The notes under the pieces are model-generated. The model did not search any database and was not told the origin of the DNA. It saw only the letters and a list, made by a program, of their open reading frames with translations. Positions 51,412-63,938 of a DNA stretch of 64,000 bases are shown one piece after another. The stretch covers positions 7,512,001-7,576,000 of the forward strand of contig JAXDDX010000004.1 of assembly GCA_034670405.1 (NCBI GenBank), written 5' to 3'. The position numbers and the translations under genes are program-made. This DNA comes from Hoplostethus atlanticus (Eukaryota > Chordata > Actinopteri > Trachichthyiformes > Trachichthyidae). Each line of letters opens with the position of its first letter. Position 1 is the first letter of the stretch.

Positions 51412-52901
51412 TAACACCGTGTAATACTCCATATGCACAGACAGACATGCACACAGAGCAAGGGAAGTGTGTGAAGTGTTTATATGTGTGTGTGAACTAC
51501 CGATACCTCCCAGCCTGGAGAATGCTCTTCTTGCCAACTGCCTGCTTCAAGCCCTCCTCAGTCAACATGGCTGCCTTCTACTTACACACAATAGAAATTC
51601 TGTGCTGCACATCTCAACACGTGCCTGTTTTACGTGAGCAAAAGGGTGCCACAGTCGATGCCGTGGCATTAAGATGAAGCTGAAGGGATTCAAATTATAG
51701 GCCCTTTGAAGGCTTCCAAAGTAAATTGAGCAAAATTACAGCTAGCGCGGGTGGCTGCTGCGGAGGCTGATGCCTATGTAATTACAGTGTGCTGCCTTCG
51801 CTGGCAGGAAGAGAAGGCTCTGATGAATCCGCACTGATTGCCAGTATTTAGCACCTTCGCCTTGATCACACACACATACACGTGACAGGTAGCTCTAAAT
51901 GTCTCCATTTCTCTCTCTCTTACAGTGCTTCACTACTGTCCTCATATGCCTCCACTCCTGAGTTCTTTCTTTGGTTGTCTATCTTTCTTTCGAGGTCTGT
52001 CTCTCTTTGTTTCTGTCAGTGTTTTTTTCTACTGAGAGTGTGTAGTCCTCCTGCGGCACTCCAGTCCTGTGTGATGATGAAGCTGTCAGCTCCAGGTTTG
52101 CCAAAATGAGAGCGAGCTTTAGAGCACTCTCATTTCCATTAATGCCACATCAATACATGTTCAATTAGACCTGCTTTCGTGTGACTGGATCGTGGCAATA
52201 ACAGGACTGTCAAGGAACACGGGAACGTTCATTATGAAAACAATAGAGGCAGGTAAGACAATAAAAACAGTAGTCCGCCGGTGACTGGGACAAACACGCA
52301 CACACACGCACACGCATTCAGAAACACAACACACAATTACTAAAATTCTTACTTTGTTTTTATTTCTTTTGCTGTCCACGCAGCACATTTCCTGCAAGAT
52401 GGCCTTGAAAAAGCATAACTATATCTTTTCAAGCTGACGATGTATTACTGTATATTCTGCATCTTCTGACAGTCGGTATCCAAGGCTTCCGTAAAGATAA
52501 CAAGCAGAGTTAGGATGAGCGAAAGTACAGCTAGTATATACCCATAATCCACCAGTGGGGTGTGGAGGCCTGCATGTGGAATTTGGTATTTCCTTCCATC
52601 AAGGGCCCTGGGGTCCCATTTTAGAAAATCAGTATTTCGCAAATAGGACTATTTTTGCTTCTGTAGAAACAGCTCCTCAGATGATGGCTTCACAACGAGA
52701 GAGGATGGAGCTTTCTGGGCTGGGAGAATATTTTAAATGATAAAAGCACAAGGGGCGTCCTGAATAGAGCATTATGGGGGCTGTGAATGGACGCTTTTCT
52801 TCTGCCTCTTGCCTCTCCTTCCCCTCCCGGCTCTAAAAACACTTTGCCCACTGTCCAGCTTTTCCCTCAGGAAACCCAAAGAGACAGATGGAGAGATGAA
52901 G

Positions 52902-52932
<31 letters not shown>

Positions 52933-53812
52933 TGTGCACAACACCATGTAATGGCTCATATTCAGATATTTAGTGGGCCATTACAAGGTTAATAAACACA
53001 TAGTTATGGGGTACATAGTGACATGCAGTTAGCAATTGGACCTGCTGAACAGTCATTCTACCTGCCACTTTAGATTATTTTAAATTGAAAGAGTAAACAA
53101 TAAAGCACCTTACCACCTGATCTTTTATGAACTAAATGAGAGCACTGAACTGCAAGCCGTGGGATAAACACTTGCTTCAACTGCAGCAATGGGTCAGTGT
53201 GTCACAGAACATTAAGCCTTTTAATACCCGTGTCACCAGCATGTTTTAGTCTGAATACTGCTTGCTCGTCTGGAAATCAACCCACAGTCCTGTCTGCCCT
53301 TTGCTATCTGACCACAGGCTGTGAAATGTGCGTGTGTGTGTGTTAAGCTAGCCAGAGCTCTGACAGGTGGACGGTGTGTTAAGTGCCCCTCCCAGAGCCT
53401 CAGGTCCTCTCCAGCAAACCGGTAGAGTATTCCACGGCGGCACGTCTCCTTTCCCCCCCAATTCACGCATCACCACCTGGCGTCCTGACAGCGGCTGCCG
53501 CCCGTCGCGGCCCCCTTGTCAAACCCTGTAGCCATACCCCTTGACACCTTCCCCCATATCCCCCGCTCAAAGTGCCAAAACCGCCGCCGCCGAATGTTTG
53601 ATTTCTATTTATTCATGTGGTGTTTCTTCTCTCCTCCCCCCGCCCCCTCCCTCCCGCTCTTGAATAACTTTCAAAATATATATCTAAAACACAGAGCGAG
53701 CTGCCTGTGTACGGGAGCTGTCAGGAGGCTGTCATGTTAGTCTGCTCTGCTTGGCATACACACTGTCTTATGAATTCATGAGCTTGAAGTAGAAAAACCT
53801 CTCTGTGTATAT

Positions 53813-53850
<38 letters not shown>

Positions 53851-55337
53851 CCTGCATGCTGCATGTATTACAAAATAGAAAATTGGAAAGAAACAAAACT
53901 AATGTTAAAATTGATTACAAAAGGGTTGGTACAGTTGCAGGTTACATGGTGTTGGTTTATGTGTGACGCAATCAAAAGTTCCCCGTCCTTTAGTGACGAG
54001 TCAGAGAGGCCAACTTGTCTGATAGTGGTGAGAAAATAACTGTGAGATGTTCAGCTCCTTCATTACTCTGAAGTTTTGGATGTAAAAGTTCTTGTCCAAT
54101 CAGCTTTCAGTCTGGGCTGATTTAACATTGGAGCCCCTTCTCTCCCCGTCCTCAATCAAGCTCTCATCATTTTTCCTGCGCTCCATGAATGATTCACTGT
54201 CAGTCAGGGCTGTGCACGTGGCCAGCCTGTCAAGGACTTGTTTTCTATCTGGAAGTTCTGCAACATCTTCAACTCATCTTCCACAACAAAACAAAATTAT
54301 CCTGGAGGCTGTAACGAAGACGGAGGGTTGTTTTAATGTCACAAAAGAGTTTCCTGTGACTACATCAATGCTCTTCACTTCTGCTTTTACATTTTCTACA
54401 CATCAACCTTCGAAAGATATAGACATTTTATATCGCTGTGGTGTTTCTGCACTGCACTTCCCAGAGATCACTTGACAGTCAAACAGTGTCCTTGGATTTT
54501 CTGTTGATGAAGTTTGAGTTTCTGTGTTTCTTTGTCTGTTCAGCCACGGTGGCTGCTAACTACCCGCTTCTTCTTCTATTTATTCCAGACAAGCCGCTGT
54601 TTCTGTAAAACGCAACACTTCCTGTGCACCAGAGGATTTTACACTTTCACCAGAACTAGGTATAGATTTAATCACTATTTTATTGCATCAATTGGTAATA
54701 AAGAGTTTATTTATTTATATGAAAATGTTGCAGATTATTACTAAACCATGTTGGAGATTAATCCTGATTAGTATTGTATACATCCAAGCACTACTCCATT
54801 CATGTAATCTGTCAGTGAGGACAGAAACGCCCCTATTGTTGTTTTGTTGTTGTCCCGTTTCTTTCCTCTCCCCTTCTCTTCTGACCCCTCAGTTCAACAT
54901 TTGCACAGTTAATAGGCATAGCATTTCAGCTGAAACCATTTTTTTCTTGGTTTACTGCACACCATGGCGGCTCTGCAAATTAGACTGTTTATTTATGGCC
55001 ATCAATATTTAATTGGGTTTACTCTAATCTTGCGTTAGCGGGTTCAGAAGTCTCTGCATGGCTGTTTAAATATTAAAATTAATTGGAGCGGAGATACTGT
55101 AAAGAGGCTTGGCTTAATTGTTCTGGGAGAACAGGTAGTTTCTAAAGCTGATCCAGCCTCGGGTTGCAGGAGAAAGCACAAGGCACACACATGTACACAC
55201 ACACACACACTTGAATTTTCCGGATGAGTCCTTTTCATGATATCCTACTCAACGCAGAGCCAGGGTCCTTGGTCCATGGCTAAACAGGCTGGGTTTGTTT
55301 TGTTTGGTTCAGTTTGGCTTGGCTTGGCCTGGCTTGG
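51412..55337. other. Intergenic region
   Basis: No gene recognised. GA tract at 52906-52931, GT tract at 53815-53841, GC-rich patch with (CCG)n at 53450-53600, possible conserved block at 55010-55165, and a minus-strand open frame with one hydrophobic stretch at 52445-52642. Confidence 0.5.
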
Positions 55338-55340
55338 CTC
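55308..55340 (+). repeat. (TTGGC)n pentanucleotide tract
   Basis: Six to seven imperfect TTGGC units. Confidence 0.85.
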
Positions 55341-55392
55341 AGGGCGGCACGGTCACCTCCCAATCAGAAGGTCCCAGGTCCCAACTTGTCCA
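55340..55392 (+). mobile_element. SINE fragment, degenerate
   Basis: AGGGCGGCACGGTCACCTC followed by CAGAAGGTCCCAGGTCC resembles the GGGCGGCACGGTG..GTCGCCTCACAGCAAGAAGGTCC head of a widespread fish SINE, with the middle deleted. Confidence 0.45.
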
Positions 55393-55703
55393 GATTATCT
55401 CAAGCATTTTGTATTTAAAGTTTTTGCTGGATATTTGTTGTCTTGTTCTCTCGCTCTCTTAGATTGGTTTGGGGTTTGTGGCCATAGCCGTAGGCCGGGC
55501 GTCCTCCAGGACAGTGGCTCCTTCCCTCACACTGCATGCTGTAGTCGTTGTAGTGTTAATCAAGTACACTGACACCTTTTTCACTCTTTTGCAGTGCTTG
55601 TGTGTGGCGTGTGTGTATTGACACCTGGAGCACACGTGGCAGTGAAATGGTCGGAATGTGTCTTGTTCGCTCCAAATCTTTAAATAATAAATAAATAACA
55701 CAT

Positions 55704-56784
55704 ATGGCACGGTACGGCATGGCACAGCACGGCACGGTATGGTACGGTACAGTACGGCATGGTACGGTACGGAACAGCACAGTATGCTACAGTACGGTAC
55801 GGTATGGTATGGTACAGTATGGTAAGGCTACGGCATGGTATTGCATGGTATGGTATGGTATGGTATGGTACAGTATGGCATGGTATGGTACAGTATGGTA
55901 TGGTATGGTCCAGTATGGTATGGTATGGTACAGTATGGCATGGTATGGTATGGTATGGTACAGTATGGCATGGTATGGTACAGGATGGCATGGTATGGTA
56001 TGGTATGGTACAGTATGGCATGGTATGGTACAGTATGGCATGGTATGGTATGGTATGGTACAGTATGGCATGGTATGGTACAGGATGGCATGGTATGGTA
56101 TGGTATGGTATGGTACAGTATGGCATGGTACGGTACAGTATGGCCTGGTATGGTACAGTATGGTACATTGGTATGGTATGGTACAGGATGGCATGGTATA
56201 GGTATGGTAATGGTACAGTATGGCAGGGTATGGTACAGTATGGTATGGTATTGGTCCCCAGTATGGTATGTGATGGTACAGTATGCATGGTATGGTATGG
56301 TATTGGATATGTACATGTATGCATGGTATGGTACAGTATGGGCATGGTATGGTATGGTATGGTATGGTACAGTATGGCATGTGTATGAGTATCGGGATGG
56401 TACAGTATGGCATGGTATGGTACAGGATTGCATGGTATGTATGGTACAGTATGGCATGGGTATGGTACAGTATGGGTACAGTATGGCATGGTATGTTAAG
56501 GACAGGATGGCATGGTATGGTATGGTATGTACAGTATGGTTATGGGGTATGGTACCGTATGGCATGGTTACGGATACAGTATGGCATGGTATGGTTACAG
56601 TATGGAACTGTATGGTATGGTACGGTACAGTATGGCATGGTATGGTACAGTATGGTACTGTATGGTACCCAGTATGGCATGGTACGGTACAGTATGGCAT
56701 GGTATGGTATGGTATGGTATGGTACGGTACAGTATGGCATGGTATGGTACAGTACGGTACAGTATGGCATGGTACGGTACAGGA
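55704..56784 (+). repeat. 1.08-kb TGGTA pentanucleotide satellite with 50-bp higher-order unit
   Basis: Nearly all of the block is built from TGGTA, CAGTA and TGGCA pentamers. Between 55941 and 56090 three 50-bp units line up, each made of four TGGTA, CAGTA TGGCA, two TGGTA and CAGKA TGGCA. Both edges are more variable (CGGTA, TGGCA). Because 5 is coprime to 3 and no stop arises, it is open in most frames on both strands; these are not genes. Confidence 0.97.
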
Positions 56785-57291
56785 CACTGTGACTCGGTTT
56801 GGGTTGTTTGGGCTGAAGTGTGAAAACATGTCTGGAGAGCAGAGAGCCTGTGTCGTGTCAGGCCTCGGGTTATGCTGTTGAGATGATTTAAATAACACGT
56901 TCTGTCTCTCATTTCATTAATACACTTTCCACTCTCTCACAGAGCCTAGGGGCACACGGCTACAGCAGTGACTGAATGAAATTCTGTTTTTCAAAATGAG
57001 CAGCATACTCAAAGCGATGGTAATCTCAGATGTAGAAATTGGAAAAGTCAGCACAGCAAATGCATCAGCAGCTTTCCTCCAGACAAACATGCAATATTGA
57101 TTCTCCTTCCAAACAGGTCATATTTTATGTATTTGTTTTAAAGATTGCGATATTGTGCTCCGTTGCTTTCCAGGTTTGTGAGAGAGGACGTTTGTGATTT
57201 TGCTTGTGAATTAACATTAATGATGAGTGAAGCAGCCATACACTCCTTGGTAACCCCAGAAACCTGCATCACCTGGTGAATGCTAATAGGA

Positions 57292-57331
<40 letters not shown>

Positions 57332-57405
57332 GGGTGGGTGGGGGGGGTGAGAGCACCAGTGTGGGTCACAAGTCTTTGTTTGTGTTTGTGTGTATCTAAT
57401 AATGC

Positions 57406-57450
<45 letters not shown>

Positions 57451-58904
57451 GTGACCATAGCTCTCCTCCTCTATGCATACCTATTTCCCTCAGTCCCGAC
57501 CATGCTCACTAAGCTAACACTTCTCAGCCTGTCCAAATAACAACCTTTGTTTACTCACGTCTGCACTTTTCTCCTTTCTTAATTTTGAAATTTCCAGGAA
57601 AGAAAATAGATGCATCAGATTTTGTCAACTCAAAAGCACCCAGCTACCTCTGTACTATGAAGCAAAAATATTTACTGGAATAACATTCAAATAAAAATAA
57701 ATAAATAGCAAAGAGTGAACAAAGACGAGGGGAGTCTTCTTGGTACTCTTAATAATAATAGTAATAATAACCATCGTTCTGTAAGGCACCGTGGCTAACA
57801 GTCGGCCATTCTTCCAACCAATTCAGCCAACGATGAATTGCTTCCCCGCTCCTCCTTCATGCAAGCCAAATGGTGCCGGTATCAAGATGACAGATAACTT
57901 CATAAACCTGCTGCCACCATCACGCAAACAGCGGCAAGGAATCAACTAGAGTTTGAATTGCAAAGGACTGGGAGCGGTGAGCTCTATGATCATTAAACCA
58001 TTTGGGGTGGGTGGATGGATGGATGCACCGTGTCTCTGTGCCCGGGAGCCTCTGGACCATTTTGAACCATCCCAGTATTTTGCATCTCCCCAGCCTCATT
58101 TCTGCATGTATATTAGATCGCCATGAAAACAGATGCAGAGCTGCTGGCTTGCTGGCTGTAAGAAGCGCTCTATAGGTTAAACCCCTTTTCACCAGACAGA
58201 CTCTGATGGCTTCATCTAGTACATCTAAAGGCAATGCATGGACGCTCAGGGGGCTCTGCTTCCCACAACTTCCCTTCCCTTTGTAGTACTTGGATTGAAA
58301 GGTTTTGCTCCAAAATGACATATCCACCATTTGAAAAAAGGTGACAGCTCTTGCAAAATGATTGACAGCACACGATTGACTGCACAAAATTAAAATAAAT
58401 GATGCTTTTTAAAGGATAGTAGATAACTTAAGTCCCTGGTTGACAAAATGGTAACGATTATATAGACTGAATATGTTTTAGAGATGTTGAAAGGTAAAAA
58501 TCAGGTGGATGGAATGGATATAAAGCTTGTTAGAAATGAACAACGAAAAAAAACACACAACTCTGATGCATCAGTGAGCCGAAATCAACCAAAAGACACC
58601 TCAGCTGCTCCTGACCGACAGTAATGACATGAGAAATCACACTAGCATGATACATCTGATCATCTTCTTTCATTCAACATCATCTGCTTGTATGTAATAC
58701 AGTGAGCTCAGTCTGTTCTGGGACTTCATTTGACTCTATTCTCTAAACGTTTGATATCAAATAGATGATTTGACGTTACAGTACAGGCTGTCAGATTTTA
58801 ATAAAGGGAATTTTTATTTCAGGGGACAATATTTATCGGGACAATTGGCTGGGCAGATGTTTCTAGGCATAAAAGAGCCGTTATTGTGTAGTCTTGATTC
58901 TAGG
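56785..58904. other. Intergenic region
   Basis: Two GT arrays (57293-57330 and 57409-57447) and otherwise plain AT-rich sequence. The 155-residue minus-strand frame at 57920-58387 contains no domain I recognise. Confidence 0.5.
57293..57447 (+). repeat. Two (GT)n microsatellites
   Basis: GT tracts at 57293-57330 and 57409-57447 separated by a G-rich and unique spacer. Confidence 0.95.
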
Positions 58905-59285
58905 CTTTGCCATTGGTGTCTGTCAACATGAGGAACAAAGAGGTGTCAATGCTAGTCAAGGAAGCCATTATAATGTTGAAAAATAAGAACACATGCTTAC
59001 ACTATGCCAAACACCCTGCTTACCAGTTTGGAACATCATTAAGAAGAAAGAGAGGACTGGTGGGCGCAGCAATCGCAAACAACCTGAAGAATTCTCACCA
59101 TAATGAAGAAAAATCCCCAAGCAACTGTCCGACACATCAGGAACGATCTCCAGGAGGCAGGGGTGGATGTGTCAGTGAGTACCATTAACAACAGACTTCA
59201 CCAGCAGAACTACAGAGGCTACACTGCAAGGTGCAACCCACTAGTTAGCCTCAAAACGAGGATGGCCAGGTTCGTTTGTTAAGAA
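58905..59285 (+). mobile_element. Tc1-like transposon remnant, N-terminal part of transposase
   Basis: Reading across frames gives VKEAIIMLKNKNT, then KKKERTGGRSNRKQPEEF, then KKNPQATVRHIRNDLQEAGV, DVSVSTINNRLHQQNYRGYT, ARCNPLVSLKTRMARF: the helix-turn-helix, GRPRK linker and T[IV]xRxLxxxxxxGYxxRxKPL block of fish Tc1 transposases. At least two frameshifts. It stops just before the catalytic domain, where LINE-like sequence begins. Confidence 0.85.
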
Positions 59286-59499
59286 GCCTGACTCAGTGAC
59301 ACAGCCATAGAAACAGGCCGACACAGCAGACCTGGCAACCCAGAGAGCACCGGCTGTGTCAACACTGCAATCAAAACCAAATAGACACAGAGCTGCACTT
59401 TCTAATTAAATGTAATAAATACGGAGATTCACAGAGATTTGTTACCAAATTTAGCTACATAAACCCCCAACTGGGTTTAAAGCCGCCCAGCCCAGTAGG

Positions 59500-59532
<33 letters not shown>

Positions 59533-59900
59533 GAGCCCAGTATATGTCTGTCTGTCTGTATGTCTGTCTGTCTGTCTGAGCCCAGCATGTGTCTGCCAGT
59601 GAAGGACCACAACAGGAGGAACAGGATGGTTCTCTGATTGTTGGTCTGTTGTTCAACACCGTTCATTCATTCATATATATTTATTTATTTCATTTCTCTT
59701 GAATTTATTTCATTATTATCTTTAAATGTTTGTGTATATGTATGCGAGGGTCTAAGGCTGTGAGGGTCTAAGGCTGGGGGATGTCGTGTACTAACCATTT
59801 ATTATTTTCACATGTTGGGCACTGTGAAGCCCTTAGAGACTGTAACGGTGATTAAGGGCTATACAAATAAATGTGATTTGATTTGATTTGATTTGATTTA
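59286..59900 (+). mobile_element. LINE 3' end with ORF C-terminus
   Basis: TWQPREHRLCQHCNQNQIDT followed by ELHFLIKCNKYGDSQRF is the CxxC..ET.xHFL..C..Y zinc-finger-like C-terminus of fish LINEs. The 3' UTR ends GGGCTATACAAATAAATGTG and a (ATTTG)n terminal tract. 5'-truncated. A TGTC array (59502-59578) and a 17-bp duplication GAGGGTCTAAGGCTG (59748-59778) lie inside. Confidence 0.8.
59502..59578 (+). repeat. (TGTC)n microsatellite in two clusters
   Basis: Two TGTC runs separated by GAGCCCAGTATA; the unit GAGCCCAG recurs after each, suggesting a larger duplicated unit. Confidence 0.94.
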
Positions 59901-60069
59901 TGCATGTGTGTGTGTGTGTGTGTGTGTTTGTGCGTGCTTATATGTATATTCATCTTACATATACTGTATATATGTTCCCGTTATTTTTATGATTACCGGT
60001 AATTCTATTTCTAAATGCTTTGATACAAGACACAAATATAACTTTTTTCATGCCAGTAAAGCACATTGA

Positions 60070-60100
<31 letters not shown>

Positions 60101-61335
60101 AAATCCAACAATCCAAATCCATCCAATCCAGTCACGACGACCGTACAGCCATACAGCGCACCACCACAGAGCGAGAGCGCGTTAAGAAGAATGGTATAGC
60201 CCACCTGAGGGGTGTTGCAGGGACAACATGTTCGTTTCTTTCATTTTGTTGTTGTTGTTTTGTTACTTTACTATTTACAATAATTTAGTGCTTCTGTTAT
60301 TGAATTCTAAAGATCTATTTTTGCTTGTGTAGGGGCTCAAGGCACCCTGAGGGGCACTGTGTATAAGAACTGTTAGCATTTCTAACCAATGAAACCAATA
60401 CTTACACAAACACCCTCTAATAAAAGCTGACAAGCTGTAATTTCACCTCATATTATTTGTTTGATTTCAACATTTGGAGTATAATTAAGAAAAATGCTTC
60501 TTTGTGCCAAAACATATTGAGCTCACTGTATATACTATGGACTCAATACTCCTTGTTCACAAATAAATACACATTTTCAGATCAGACATGAATGATGAAT
60601 CGAGACTCCAGAGCTGAAGAGGGAAAAACAATTAACTTCCTGTTCGATTTGGGGTTGGGGACTGCTGGAGCTGCAGTTATATGGAAGACAGATACTTCCA
60701 TGTACAAACTCAGGCCCCTCCCACCATTGCATTGGGTTTTAATAACAAAAGACTATAGAAAATAAGGATGATCTGAGGGGGGGGGGGCGGTCTTTTAGGA
60801 AGGTATGTAGGGATTGAGGGAGTGAGGTAGCGAGGCCGTTTGTCTGGCTGTTTTAAATTAGACAGCACATTGCTGTAACGGCTGAAGAATTTTATTAAGA
60901 CTCTTTATATCTTCTGCCTTAAGCCGCCCCGATCAGCATAATCCCTGTCCAAACAAGAGATAATGAATCTTCTCTTTCAGCGCTGGGTTAGACAGAGGGA
61001 AGCATGATGCCGACCGAGGGAGGGAGAGGAGCACAAATTATTGGATTTAGATTAGGAGGGGCCTATTTTAATGGGTTTGGAGTAATACCCCAGCGCTAAT
61101 GAAAAGTTGCCCCAGGCCTACATGGATGAGGTGGAGTGGAAGGGAGGTGTGTGTGTGTGTGTGTGTGGGCGGAGGGGGGGAGATAAAAACAGAGAGAGGG
61201 AGCTGGATGCAGAATGCAGATTGGCCGATAAACTGTGCTCTACTTTGTTCGTGGAAAAGGACCGACTACTGTGAGAGCGCTCGCTGTGTGGGCATGTGTA
61301 TGGATGGATGTGTTCAGTGCATTTATTCATGTGTA

Positions 61336-61389
<54 letters not shown>

Positions 61390-63080
61390 AACATGTACTG
61401 TATGTGTTTTGTAGACTGTGCATGTGTATGGGTGGCATTATGTCACCATGCTTGTCTCTCTATATATATTCATAGTCATTATTTCATTTATAAGTTTCTT
61501 TTCCAGTTTGTTCAAAGATTCTTAAAGAGTTTATCATAAAACTATAAAACTTATTATTGAAACTCTTTTATGTTGTGTTGTTTATCTACACTGGTAGTAC
61601 CGTCTACTATTGTTTCTGAACAACGCTTTTGATCTTGTTTGGCTTATCAAACGCTCATATTCCCAGACTTCTTTACTTTAGAATTCATATTTTTCTGTGG
61701 TTGTTTTCTCGTCAACTCTTTCTCCACTCACAAAACATATTCACATCTGTACATTGGTTTTTATACACAGTCAGACGGCTGGTATGAAGCTACACAGGGA
61801 ATACCTGCAGGTGACATGTGAGCAATGCTACACTGCCAGTAATACAAAGTTATTAACTCTTTCCATTTTACTGTTGAGCTCCACATCTGTCCATGATGAC
61901 ATGGCTCAATAAAAAAGAAGGAAAATACCTGCTTGGTCTTCATTAGGCATACAAGACCAATAGAGGTTGAAATTGAATAAACACTGAGGGAGCATCGTTC
62001 CGGTAGTTTCCTTCTTCTTTATTGATTCATGCTGCCACACCAAACGCCTGGCCTACTGCTTTTTAGATGTGCACACATGATCTTCTTGCTCTAAGATGAC
62101 ACGGCTAACATGATAGGATACAGAAAAATACAAAAGACTTTCTCTTTCACCTTCTTGTGTATTTATAGCCAAAGCAAACAAAGGGAATAAACACCACGAA
62201 TGCGAACTGTATCCAAAAACCTTCAACCGTGTTTTCAGCAGGTCAACCTACGGAGAACGGCAGCGTTGCATCTTTTATAAAAGAGGGATGAAAGAGAGTT
62301 TGAACATGGCTGGCCCTGCCTTCCAATCCCACAGGCTCACCTTTGTCTTCATAACTCAGTCGGCCAGCCCCGCGCTTCAAAGACCCAAGTTTACTTTCCG
62401 TTGGCAGCCGAGCAGGAGCGATTAAGTGGAATCAAAGTATAAAAAGTGAAATATCGCAACCTCGCTATCAAAATGAATATCCACATACAGCAGAGAGACT
62501 TGAGTCGGAGTTATTGTTCTAAATATAGACTCTCTTGTCTGTTCTCTCGTCTAGGGAAGAGAACAGGGAAGAAGCATGGATCTACAGTATGGGGGTATAA
62601 AGAGACAGGCTGGACAGGCTGATGTGGGGAAAATGTGAGACTGAGTGAGAAGGAGAGAGACAGAGAGCGGGGAAAGAGATGCCGACGGTGATAGGAGCAG
62701 ACATGTACAAGGCCCTCTGTGGCCTCAGCCCTCAGTGCACATAACCCAGACTTTCCTCCAACAATCATGACACCATGTCTCTCTCTTCCCCCCTCTCTCT
62801 CTCTCTCTCTCTCTGGCGCCTCTCGTCAACCCTCTTTCTTCATCTCAGTGTGTGTACATCATTTCTCAACTTCCCTCCTTCCGCTGCCAACAGCAAGTCG
62901 AAACTGTGCAGCGGCGTCGCGGTTACTCTTTCCCCCATGCTCCTCGCCTTTATCTGCCTCAGTTGAAATCAAACGGTCTTTTCGTACACTGCGGAGTCAT
63001 TAGTTGTTACTAAGACCGTCAGAATGAAGTCTGCTTGGCTAACACGCTCTCTGATGATGCACCACACCTCCTATTATGGA
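59901..63080. other. Intergenic region
   Basis: GT tract at 59905-59928, GA tract at 60076-60100, (GT)23 at 61339-61385, CT tract at 62790-62814. Nothing gene-like recognised. Confidence 0.5.
61339..61385 (+). repeat. (GT)23 microsatellite
   Basis: Pure GT tract. Confidence 0.96.
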
Positions 63081-63320
63081 AGCAGCAAGAGTTAAGAAGC
63101 TCCAAATTCCCTCATTTGACTAATTGCCGCAAGATTATTTCTTCCTCCTGTGCCAATTACAGCCGTATTGATGAAGACCCCAGACGGGCGGATCATTAAC
63201 GGGGGTAATTTCACCGCTTTTTTTCGTGCTAGGTTTCTGGTTTCACCTGCGTAGAGCCCGGTGTAGCGGGTGACGCCAGTGCTGCGAATCGATGTGGCTG
63301 TCGGCTTCAATTAGAGATCT
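63080..63320. promoter_or_regulatory. Candidate conserved non-coding element
   Basis: Balanced, repeat-free sequence with TTTGACTAATTGCCGC, GCCAATTACAGCC, ATCATTAACGGGGGTAATT and CTTCAATTAGAG cores, rich in CpG compared with the flanks. It has the texture of a homeodomain-bound enhancer. Confidence 0.33.
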
Positions 63321-63526
63321 ACTATCTTGGCAGGGCAAAGGGGGCAAAGGGGAGATGGCGAGTGAGGAAGGGGCAGGGGCCGGGGGGAGACAGCTGGGGA
63401 AGAGGCAGACAGGCCAAGGATGAGGGTTTCACCTACGGGAGAAGGGCTGGGACCGAGTGAGGAGGGCTGGATTAGAAGGTTTAGGTAAAGGAAAAACTGA
63501 GGCTGGAGATTAGAGAACGGGCTGAG

Positions 63527-63647
63527 ATGAGTGAGGTGATGAAGGACAGCTTTTACTTGCAGGCCATGAGGCTACTTAACTGTTGGCCCACAACATCATA
63601 CCCATGTCACTTTATGTCCAATGCACATGCACTTTTAAACCTGTACA

Positions 63648-63692
<45 letters not shown>

Positions 63693-63938
63693 GCATCCCT
63701 AGATTATTTACAACTGTTGTCAATCCTGTTGCTTTTTCATATTCATTTTTTGATTCCAATTTCTATTTTAGTTTATCCGCCCTTAATTGTCTAATTGTTA
63801 TTTTGTTGTGTTTTATATATAGATGTGTGACTTTATGTATACCTACCCAGTTGAAACGTGCCTCGTCCCAAACATTTCATTGTCCAGTATGACTGTAAGT
63901 GATACGATACCTATGACAATAAAAAGACTTGAACTTGA
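63527..63938 (+). mobile_element. LINE 3' end with last residues of ORF2
   Basis: MKDSFYLQAMRLLN matches the [KR]xSFFPxAxRLLN terminus of fish LINE ORF2, followed by a typical 3' UTR ending CCTATGACAATAAAAAGACT TGAACTTGA. An AT tract (63653-63685) interrupts it. 5'-truncated. Confidence 0.7.

Noticed and set aside
55704-56784. CRISPR array
   Set aside because: Repeats are directly abutting pentamers with no spacers, in vertebrate-type DNA.
55828-56898. Very long open frames (up to 356 residues) on both strands
   Set aside because: They are read-through of the TGGTA satellite, giving MVWYG/IPYHT repeats in every frame; no real protein signal.
57920-58387. 155-residue minus-strand frame
   Set aside because: No domain recognised, no splice context, AT-rich spacer; likely chance.
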